The translations under genes and the position numbers were made by a program. The notes beneath the pieces are model-generated. The model saw only the letters and a program-made list of their open reading frames with translations, made no database searches and was not told the DNA's origin. A DNA stretch of 64,000 nt from Durusdinium trenchii (lineage: Eukaryota; Sar; Dinophyceae; Suessiales; Symbiodiniaceae), in NCBI GenBank assembly GCA_963970005.1, contig CAXAMN010000002.1:1731255-1795254 (forward strand). The letters are read 5' to 3'. How positions within the stretch are numbered: position 1 is the stretch's first letter; every line of letters starts with the position of its first letter. This document shows, piece after piece, positions 35,650 through 44,164 of this stretch.

Positions 35650-36570
35650 AAACGTGCGAAGAAAAGGGACCAACGATTTTCGGGGAATTTTGAGAGAAGC
35701 GACCATGGCTAGCCCCTCATTGATGTATATGCGAGCCGTGCGAGCAGCGGCCCACAATGATCCGGTCTAAGGATCCGTGCCGGCCAAACCAACAGGTAGC
35801 CCCGCCCCGTCGTAAACTGTACGGGCGGAACTCGAATTGCTCTAAGTTCAAAGCCCTTACACACTCAGAGAATTTCTTTCGCCATTGGTGCGGCGCAGGG
35901 GTAAGGGGGGCAGCGCGAGGAGGATGCATTCTTCCATGCCCAAAGCCACTGAAGGGCACAGGTGACCGAAATGGTAACACTCTCAGAGGCACCAGCACGC
36001 TTCCCCGACTTAGTCAGGCCCAACGAGATCACTGCAGGTTTATCGGGAGATGTCATTAAAATGTGGTGATTGCACAATCCCAGAATCTCCCCTGTGTGCA
36101 GCAAACTGTAGAAGCCCAAACACAAGCTCAAGCCGAAGGCGAATTCCTCATGGAAAAGGCACCATCCAAGCATGGCCTGCAGACATTCCTCCGGGAGAGG
36201 GGGGTGCGCGGCTAGGTATTTCATTGACGTGCCACGTCTTCAGCAACCTCCATGTCACCTGAAGTTGACCCTTCAACCGCGGCTCCGTGTCCTGAAAACC
36301 AGCGACCGTGTCACTTGCCAAGGCGCGACCCTCTCCCACACTCCAGAGGTGTTCAACGTAGTCGGCCAACATATCATCGAAGGCAGAGAACTTGGTGGGT
36401 ATACTCAAACCATTTGCATGGGCGTAGTCATAGAACTTTTGCTTTGCCAGGCTGTAGCGTTTTCTAGTTTGCGGTTGAACGGTCAGTTCACGAAGGGTTC
36501 CTAATGCTTGTCGGTTCTTTGCTCTTTCTTCCTTGCTATGGCCCTCCAAATGCTGCTTCACTTTCCCCAT
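35650..36570 (-). pseudogene. Tyrosine recombinase of the DIRS-like element, frameshifted
   Basis: The ORF starts at ATG 36570, overlapping the end of the RNase H frame by 13 bp (ATGGGGAAAGTGA), an arrangement normal for DIRS ORFs. The N-terminal core-binding part includes TRKRYSLAKQKFYDYAHANG. A +1 frameshift in a C-run at about 36210 leads to the frame with CLGFYSLLHTGEILGL, where the first catalytic Arg (family LLRTGE) is replaced by His. A second shift near 35920 leads to PYSLRRGGAT (the H/Y-x-x-R box, Arg present). A third shift near 35755 leads to ARTARIYINEGLA, which contains the nucleophilic Tyr. The enzyme would have integrated the circular cDNA. Confidence 0.85.
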
Positions 36571-37632
36571 TTCCGCTGATGGGGCCGCCGGCTAGGCCGG
36601 TCGGCTGGGTTTTGAGCAGTATGCACGTAACCCCAGATGGGGTGGAGGTCCGCAGCAAGGATTAAAGAGTTGATCCGCATCAAAACATGCCTCAACTTTT
36701 TGGAAGAGCTCCGACCACGCGACAAGCTATGCAAACACACCAAACTGTCCGTCAAATGCAGAAAGCGCTTACGGCTTACGATGTCCATTGCGACGAATCA
36801 CCAGCCACCTCAATGTAGTCAGGATGGCCCGAAGCTCAAGCACATTGATGTGCTCACCCGAATGGCGCCACTGCCACCCTGTAACTTCACGCCATCGCCA
36901 CAACTTGGCCGGCACACTAGAACGCAAACGGTGGAACTTGACCTGGGGCTCACTGACTGCTGTGACCATGAGATCTTCGCCCTTCATTGACACTAACCCG
37001 AGCAACTTCAACAACAAAGGTTTCTCAAGGGTCTCAACCAATGTCCGGTTCGTTGACAACGGCGGGCGAAGTAGGATTCCCTGCAACGAGCCACTCCGAC
37101 CTGGCGTCAAGTAGTCCACAAGCTGTTGAAGGCCTTGCCGTCGACAGAAACCCAAAGGGCCAAGCAACTGCTCCAGCAGCCAGGTGATGACTCCTACATG
37201 CCAGGAGTTGCCGATCAATGTCAATCGAGTATCTTCCCAAAGCGTTCCGCTCTGTTGATTCTTCGGGAGACAAGGTCGGGTATATCCAACCGGAATGCAC
37301 ATGATGGCCTCCCTCTCCTGGATATTCGGCCTCCGCGCCGCTCCTTTCCGGGTCCAGACAAGGTTGTGGTCACGATATTGGTATGGTGGGAAGCGGTAGC
37401 TGTCATCTTCCCATCGCTGTCTTTCATGTGGGGCGCAACGACCCAACCCGGCCGGTCTGAATCCCGGCTGTTCACGCGGCCGTGAAGTGGTAAAGGTCGG
37501 AAGTTTGAAGCCTTCTGTGACGAACCATCCCTGCTCCAAAAATGCCTGTTCATCCACGTGTGCCTTCAACTCCACAACGCCACAACCTGCCCACTCAGGG
37601 CCACCACTTACGGGAGGGGTGATCTTGACTCA
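36558..37632 (-). pseudogene. DNMT C-terminal part and RNase H of the DIRS-like element
   Basis: This continues the upstream pol frame after one TGA at 37630. GNSWHVGVITWLL at about 37210 is DNMT motif X, which packs against the SAM site. Downstream the frame returns to RNase H: HINVLELRAILTTLRW contains the catalytic Glu. A one-base shift near 36785 is followed by HLTDSLVCLHSLSRG (Asp) and VHTAQNPADRPSR, the terminal RNase H segment of DIRS elements. The target-recognition region between motifs VIII and IX is short. Confidence 0.82.
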
Positions 37633-39291
37633 TCCCTCCCCCTCTGTCAAGTCCCAGTCAACCCAATAAAGTCGAGGTCGATGACACAAACTGATGCCTC
37701 CAGAATCAACCCGGTGCGGCTGCAACCCAACGGCGGCGCTCATGACGCAGCGGTCTTGTTCCGACATTGAAGCTACAGATTCCATCAACAACCTCACCTG
37801 GGCCCAAGGAAAATGGATCTTGAAGAGCTCCTTTATGCGGGGCACCTCCTGAAAGAGACAGCTCCGGGCGTCACGCAAGGCCCCTTTCTTCGAGGCATTG
37901 AGATTGCTCACTCCCTGACACGGTGGTCCAGCGCCCATGAGGACGAGCGACACTGAGGGAAAGCGCATCGCAAGACTTCTGACCAACTCCTCGTCCACCG
38001 TGGTGACATCATCGTGGAAGATGGTATCAGAAAAGAAAGCTTCGACCACGCGTCGTCCTGTTCCTTCTTTCTCAACGCTCAGGTGACCGGCCACGCCCAC
38101 GCCCAAGCTGTCTACCGCTAGCCTCAGCGCCCCCAAACCATCGAAAAGTCCAACCGTCAACACTTGCAGAATCTCCCCTTCTTGCGGGAGATCACCCCTA
38201 CTCTCCGTGTTCAAGGCCGCCACGCCATACCCAGTAAGTCCTTCACTCACACACACTCCGCCCCCAGAGGTGGAGGCGTCACTGCAGGTGACATGGTCCA
38301 TGAAAGGGCACCGGAAGTCAATCTGGGCCAGTGGAGTCAACAAGGTAAAGGTCAGCAACTCTCTCTGGACTCCCACAGGGACCGGGAGCCTCACCACGGG
38401 CGGTAGCTTCTTGAGCTTCTCCATGAATTTCCATACCTCGTTCAGGATCCCCAACAACGGTCTCCGAAACATGGTGAAGTACACGAAGCCGCCACATACC
38501 ACCTGAAGCTCCTTCAAGGTACAACAACCACGGTCGACCAACATCACCGCCAGCCGGCAATACAATGTAACCTTGCCTGCCTTGGGCTGAGCAAACCCCT
38601 CAACCCCATCGATGATTGCACCTTGTATCTCCGCGACCGGAGCCCGGACTACAGCTTTCTTTGGATGCCGAGGGATACCTTGTGAGGCGTACTGCTCTCT
38701 GAGGTCTTGCACTGCTTGGGCCACCCGCCCACGTACTGTGTCTGCTGTGGCGGGGTCAAATCGCTCCACGAGATCAAAATTGTCAAGGTAGACGCGATAC
38801 TGGTTTCTGGCCGCACTACTGACACGATCCTTTCGCATCTCACATTCTCCTCCAAGCACCTTGTTGGCCTGCTGACTCCAGGTGACAATATTCCTATGTA
38901 CGTGTTGTGCGATAGACACGCTATTGAGGAATCCCATGGGCAACACGCACGAGGTAAGCACACAAGGACGATCGCGCCACGCTTCAGGCACCAAGGACGG
39001 GGGTACAAGGCGATTGAATCCAAGGAAGCGCTTCCACGAACTTGGAACCCTGAACAGATAAAAGAAACAACGCACATCTTCTGAACTGATCAGAGCCATC
39101 TCCCCATCGTCCAAAAGGAAAGACCCAAAACTACTAATATTCGGGAGAGTTGCGACGTCTCCCACTAGTGCTTCACACAGTTGGTTGAGTGGCACCAAAT
39201 TCATAACTTGAGAGGAGGGAGACACGAAAGGTAAGACAGCGGGAAGAGAAGAGAACGCGAGAGGCAGGAACAAAAATGCAATGTTCGACAT
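37630..39291 (-). pseudogene. Reverse transcriptase + RNase H start + DNMT (motifs I-VIII) of the DIRS-like element
   Basis: 553-codon frame. Coding homology begins at MNLVPLN (residue 30); the residues before it are repeat or intron-like. RT: SSEDVRCFFYLF (residues 69-80, motif A), VLPMGFLNSVS (116-126) and YLDN at 168-171 in place of YxDD. The RNase H start SDASTSGGG lies at 337-345. DNMT: motif I GLFDGLGALRLAVDSLG (381-397), motif IV GAGPPCQGVS with catalytic Cys458, motif VI reads MESVASM instead of the usual ENV, motif VIII RPRLYWVDW (538-546). It ends in an in-frame TGA after LTEGEG, and the same frame continues with VKITPP. DNMTs transfer methyl groups from SAM to cytosine C5. Confidence 0.88.
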
Positions 39292-39872
39292 GGTGATTTA
39301 TCCCCTCGGAGGCGACCTTTCGTACATATATGTTCATATGCACTTTAAATGTTCAAACATGTGCTCTCGAAATGTTCAAAAAGACATGGCTCAGATCATC
39401 GGTGAGCATTGAATCGGAACATCATAGGATTTGAACTATCCTGAAACCAGAAGAGGCTCACGAAGACGCTCCCCAGGAGAGAATTGACGTGCTTCACAAA
39501 ACAAACTCTAGGTATGTATCCCCTCGGGGAACACCTTTCGTGATTAGAATTTCATATTCACTCTTTCTGAATGTTCAAGAGGGTTTCAACTATCCTGAAA
39601 TCATGAGAGGCTCACGAAGACGATCTCCAGGAGAGAATTGATTTTAGAGGGGGGGAGGNNNNNNNNNNNNNNNNNNNNNNNNNNNNNNNNNNNNNNNNNN
39701 NNNNNNNNNNNNNNNNNNNNNNNNNNNNNNNNNNNNNNNNNNNNNNNNNNNNNNNNNNGGGGGGGGGGGGGGTCTGAATTGAGCGATCAATTATTAGACC
39801 CGGACGTCCCAACACTTGCTTCGCAAGACAAACTCAAGGTATCCCCTAAAGGGCTACCTTTCGTGATTAGTC
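39207..39872 (-). repeat. Break in the RT with tandem repeat units and palindromic motif
   Basis: The RT reads ...VDNIETQRLI up to about 39854 and resumes MNLVPLN at 39205. Between them lie three copies of ATCCCC-(hairpin)-ACCTTTCGT (39299-39323, 39517-39547, 39840-39870), two copies of a 154-bp unit with TATCCTGAAA..GAGGCTCACGAAGACG, and the assembly gap. The side next to MNL is a pyrimidine tract ending CTCAAG, so an intron is possible, but no GT/GC/GA donor fits the other side. Confidence 0.7.
39659..39758. other. Assembly gap of 100 N
   Basis: Exactly 100 N, flanked by G-runs (GAGGGGGGGAGG on the left, G12 on the right), so probably an unresolved homopolymer or repeat of unknown true length. 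Confidence 0.99.
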
Positions 39873-40695
39873 GCTGAGTCTCAATGTTGTCCACATACTC
39901 TCCCTTTCCAACCCCAAACATCCCGTTCAGGAGAGGCACCTGGTCGATGTGGAACAGCTGGTCGGCGGGGATGACTTCGCAGATCTTCTTCGTGATCAGG
40001 CCCTCACAAATGGCGGGCCAATCATCCCCCACCATGACCCTGGGGGCACGTGGGCATGAGAGGTTGGTGGTGTCCATCACATGGTCCTCGAAGTGGTCGA
40101 TATAGTAAAGGGTCCCCTGGGTACAGAAATCCCTCAAGTCCAAACGGCCTACTTCGTCAGGTAAAGAACTTCGCACACCTTCCCATGTCAAAGTCTGAGC
40201 AACTCGCACTTCCTCACCATCATAAGTCACCCCCCGCTTGGCAAAGAAGTCCCTAAAGTCGAGGGGTTCTAGAACTTCATCCCAAACCTTGAAGCGATCG
40301 CAAAGCTTCCCCAAGTTTTCCACAATCCCCTGAGGCTCTCTCTTGGGCGGTGGTCCTTCTCCTCTGCGGCAGGCAAGCATGTTTAGGCCATATACCATAT
40401 CTGCACATGCTAAATCAGATTTGGTCCCTGGCTGCCGGGGTAGAGGTAATGGAAAGAAATCTTCCGAGGTCGAACTAGGGTCCTCTGCCGAGTTCTGCAT
40501 GCGCTCCGATCCAACCTCATGTAGCTTAGACCTGGCCAGGGACATAACTTGCCTGAAGCTGCTGGGTGAAACTTTGCTCTGTACCAACTTGCAACCGCTC
40601 CCCTGGCTCTCTCGGGAGCGCTCTTCCATGCCGACTGCAGTGCCGTGGTCTTCAGCCCCTTGGGCCGGCACTAGGCTGTAGGCAGCATCTCGACC
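39787..40695 (-). pseudogene. RT N-terminal region of the DIRS-like element
   Basis: This frame is open from 41121, but its protein-like part starts near 40690 (AYSLVPAQGAEDHG). It runs through a linker and the segment FRDFFAKRGVTYDGEEV to a part read as the RT fingers: LLNGMFGVGKGEYVDNIETQ. It lies in the -1 frame relative to gag, which ends at TAG 40671, so pol may be reached by a -1 shift, or a base was lost. The frame runs into the repeat region before the palm. Confidence 0.7.
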
Positions 40696-41489
40696 CAAGC
40701 CTGAGTTGCCGCCTGTCTCAACTCCCTCAGCGCGGGAGTGCGTAGTTGAATTCTGCCAAAAATCATTGCCTCGTAGTGTTGTCGTAGGTCCTGCCACGTC
40801 TGCCAACGCTGCCTGACCAGGAAGGGGCCCTCCGCCCCCGTGAAACTCATAATGCTCAACCAGCTCTCCACTATGCCCATCTGCACATTGCTCATCCACC
40901 GGGAGAGGGCCTGATTGTTTGCGGCCCCCTCCCTCCTGTTTTGCTGACTCGTCCTCCTCAATGACACCTTTCACTCCTTGTCGCCCTTGTCGTCCTTCTT
41001 CTTGCCGTCGCCTTTTCGTTGCCCTCTGTCCTTGTTCTTCCCATCGCCTTTTCCTTTGTCTCTCTTCCCTTTGTCTTTTCCTTTGCCTCCTTTGAAGGAA
41101 TCCCGATCGTCCCAATACCACCTGTTTGTATTGCGCTTCATGACCCGGTCCTCGACCTGCAACTCTCGTCCGGCCGCACCGGCCTCTGGCACGCTCACGA
41201 GACTCGGGCGCTCTGGACCCACCAACTCCAGCCTCCTGGCGATGTCGATGGTGGTGCCGCGGGACATGGCCTCGAGGGCTTTTAGCCTTTGTCCGGCTAC
41301 GTCCAATGCAGACGCGATGCGTCCTCGCAAACTGAGGTTGATGATGGTGGCCAGGTGGAGCGACTCCCTGGCTAGGGCCGCTCCCATCTGCTGTTGCTGT
41401 TGCAAATGCGAACGAAAATACTGGGTCGCCACAGGAGCCACTGCTCCTTCCTCGACCGGGCGATTGGTGTAGCCATGTGCTGTGATCAT
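40671..41489 (-). pseudogene. Gag-like region, 3' part (after the nested insertion)
   Basis: The frame starts MITAHGYTNRPVEEGAVAPV right at the insertion border and includes a Q-rich helix and a K/G/D-rich basic tract (KGKDKGKRDKGKGDGKNKD). An in-frame TGA at 40971 interrupts it. The same frame then continues with KVSLRRTSQQNRREGAANNQ and a helical segment (RWMSNVQMGIVESWL) to TAG at 40671. It is the direct continuation, in frame, of the gag part at 44165. Confidence 0.75.
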
Positions 41490-41682
41490 CTCCTCTAAGA
41501 CCAGATTAGACTCTTTCCTAACTAATAGTTAGAACAGCTTTTCTAGATTATTTTCTAACTATTAGTCTATTTTAAATAGACTTGAATTTAGACTGAAAAA
41601 CAGTCTATTTTGAAACATAACCTTGAGGTTATTCTATAGAATAACATCCGGAAATACAAACTATATACCAAAACTTGTGGTG

Positions 41683-42192
41683 TTATTTTGTGAAAAAATC
41701 GTGCGTGTTACTTATAGGCCATGTCGTGTTACTGAGGCCATGCGCATGTTCTGAGTTGTGTTGGTGAATTGCATTTGCATCGGACAACCTCTTGTATTTT
41801 CTTGTCTTAGACAAGTCCCTTTTTGCTGCTACTGTTGCATCGCCTTTACCACTTTCACCAGCATCATCTGATTCTGGCTCATCACCTTTGTGGTCTTCCT
41901 TCAGCTTCCACTTCTGCACTTTGTTGTCTGAAAAGCTTTCCTTTTCATGCTTTTTTGGAACTGCTTTGGGCTTACTCTTGGCTTTTGCCTTCTGTTCCTT
42001 CTCCTTCTTCTTCTCTATGGTTGGCTTCGCCTTTGGCTGTGGTGCTTTTGCCTTGCTTTTTGCATGAGGCTTGACTGATACTGCTGGCCTTTTCATGGGC
42101 GTCGTAGGTGCCAAAGCCTGCCGTGCACTTTTGGCAGGGGTAGCTGCTTCTTCTGTAGCTGCTTCACTCTTGTTTGGTGAAGCCGTGGCTGG
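41683..42192 (-). CDS. Lysine-rich ORF inside the TIR element
   Basis: Open after TGACCAG at about 42192 (possible acceptor). The peptide is lysine/alanine/proline-rich (KSKAKAPQPKAKPTIEKKKE), then acidic (DEPESDDAGESGKGD), ending THDFFTK. No ATG exists near its start; the first in-frame ATG encodes MKRPAVSV. It could be a 3' exon of a gene captured by the element together with 43070-43619. Function unknown. Confidence 0.4.
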   Translation of the reverse strand, partial: PATASPNKSEAATEEAATPAKSARQALAPTTPMKRPAVSVKPHAKSKAKAPQPKAKPTIEKKKEKEQKAKAKSKPKAVPKKHEKESFSDNKVQKWKLKEDHKGDEPESDDAGESGKGDATVAAKRDLSKTRKYKRLSDANAIHQHNSEHAHGLSNTTWPISNTHDFFTK

Positions 42193-42589
42193 TCACCAAG
42201 TGCTACTTAGACCCCCACTGAATGCTACCTATATAGATTCACTTTTATGTTTGAGTTGTTCTATGTCACGGTTTGTCTTTCGTTGCGTCGGTTTGTTTTG
42301 TGTCCTTTACTTTGTGCTGCTTATTTTTGCATATTTTTCTGTCATATGCACAAGAACACTTTGTTGCAACAAAGCAACTCTGGAGCCACAAAAGACAACA
42401 CAACAAACATAATACAAGTTGCCAAATGCTTCAAGATAGATAACCACAGTGGACTCATACTACTGTGCATGTAGTTGCCTAGTTTTTCATTTAGCCATTT
42501 CAACTAACCTACACGAATACTACACGAACTTAACAAACAAAATCACAAAAGACGTAAGCAAAACATAAAACATATTATAACACTGACAT

Positions 42590-42882
42590 AAAAGTACTGA
42601 ACACTGACACAAAAGTGTCACAAAAGAGACACAAAAGTGACACAAAAGCGACGCAAAAGTGACACAAAACTGACACAAAAGCGACACAAAAGTGCCACAA
42701 AAGCAAGACAAAAGTGACACAAAAGTGACAAAAGAGACACAAAAGTGACACAAAAGCGACAAAAGTGACGCACACACACACAAAATGTGACACAAAACCG
42801 ACACAAAAGCGACACAAAAGGGACACAAAACCGACACAAAAGCGACACAAAAGCGACACAAAACCGACACAAAAGTGACAAC
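42590..42882. repeat. GACACAAAAGC/T minisatellite inside the TIR element
   Basis: About 25 copies of an 11-12 bp word GACACAAAAGTG / GACACAAAAGCG. It yields artefactual FVSLLCRFCV frames on the minus strand. Confidence 0.95.
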
Positions 42883-43069
42883 TTTTACATTGCAACTGAC
42901 ACTTAAAGTGTCACTTTTATGTAAAACTACACTGAAAAAGTTGCAGTTTCAAAATAAAAGTGGCACTATTAGTGTCACTTTGGTGTCATAGTTGAATTTG
43001 ACTTTTTACAAAGCAATATTTTCATATATTTATTGAGATATTGTTTGGGCTTGTATACGTGATATTGAC

Positions 43070-43619
43070 CTATTTGGTGAAGTAAAATGCAAGGAGTACT
43101 GTCATCAGCAGTGGAGCGAGTACTGTCGAAGGAGTACTGTCATCAGCTCCATCCAACTGCAGGTGTTCCAAAATGGTGTCGACCTTCTCTTTGGAATCGA
43201 AGGTGGCCTTCCTCATTGCTGTTGCGTAAGCTTCATGGTTCTTCTTGATGCCTCTGGCTTGTGCAAGCAAAACACGAATCCTTTGATCTACCTGGTCCAC
43301 AAAGTCAGCTGTATGGAAGTGTGTTTTGTTGACCATTTTTGAACAGTCTTGGATCATCCTCTGTAGTGCTAGCTTAACTTTGGCTGACCTATAGTAGCCC
43401 ATTTGGCGCAATCTTCAAGAAATACACCAACATTTCATGACATTGAGCCATCCATTGAGGACAAGAACTTGTCTTCCAACTCCACTGAGCATTGGTAGGA
43501 TGCTTCAAACCAGAAAACAGATCTTTGTCAGCTCCTCTGTTCATTTCCTTTGGCAGCACTCTTTGGAGGTTCATCACACCACTGGAAGGGTCCACCTTCA
43601 TTCCCTTAGAGACGGCCAT
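43070..43619 (-). CDS. Two overlapping ORFs inside the TIR element (unknown protein)
   Basis: The first frame starts at a true ATG (43619): MAVSKGMKVDPSSGVMNLQR, then ADKDLFSGLKHPTNAQWSW, ending in TAG at 43389. The second frame (+1 relative) overlaps and reads QMGYYRSAKVKLALQRMIQD through a long charged helix (DQVDQRIRVLLAQARGIKKN, KEKVDTILEHLQLDGADD) to TAG at 43070. The seam suggests either one protein with a frameshift or two ORFs. Both look genuinely coding, but I recognise no domain and no DDE/D transposase residues. Confidence 0.45.
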
Positions 43620-44164
43620 GTGTGCTACAGGTGCTCAAAGCAAAGAAAGGAGATGTGTACGATGCTAGTTGGGACAAACATAGACAAAACTTGTTTCTTC
43701 ATGAAACTACAACATCTACCCTTTTGTCAGTCTTGCTGATCCTCTGGAAGCTTGTGAGCCTTCCTCAACACTTGACACCAAAAATACTTTGTGATGTGAG
43801 TTTGAAAGAAAATTTGCATGTTACTTAGGCCATGTACGGTTACCTAGGCCATGTTACTTAGGCTCTGCTCAATGTTACTTAGGCCTTGCGTGTCACACAC
43901 ATTGCTCAAGTGTGTGTTTTTCAAAAGTGTGACCACAAACACCTAAAATGAATTAACAAAATGTCTTTACAAGATCTCATGTTTTTCCAACATAATCTTG
44001 ACATTCCAAGGTTGTTTAGCAAAATAGACTTGAATCTATTCAACAAAATAGACTTTAAATTATCCCCTAGTTTATACTATTAGTTTATTTGAAATCTAAC
44101 TATTAGTTAGAATTATTGAAATAGACTAATAGTTAGAAAATAGTCTAATCTGGTCTTAGAGGCT

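Larger units (their letters stand above)
41492..44162. mobile_element. 2.67 kb TIR element nested in gag, 2-bp target duplication
   Basis: The left terminus CCTCTAAGACCAGATTAGAC (41492-41511) is the perfect inverted complement of the right terminus (44143-44162); the 21st base also matches. Subterminal regions on both sides are filled with TAACTAATAGTTAG-type palindromes and AATAGACTT words. The flanking dinucleotide is CT on both sides (41490-41491 and 44163-44164). Removing the element and one CT restores the gag frame (...DMQEQ then MITAH...). No transposase is recognised, so it is probably non-autonomous or from an undescribed family. Confidence 0.88.

Noticed and set aside
42520..42895. 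Minus frames rich in FVSLLCRFCV
   Set aside because: Translation of the GACACAAAAGCG minisatellite in three phases.
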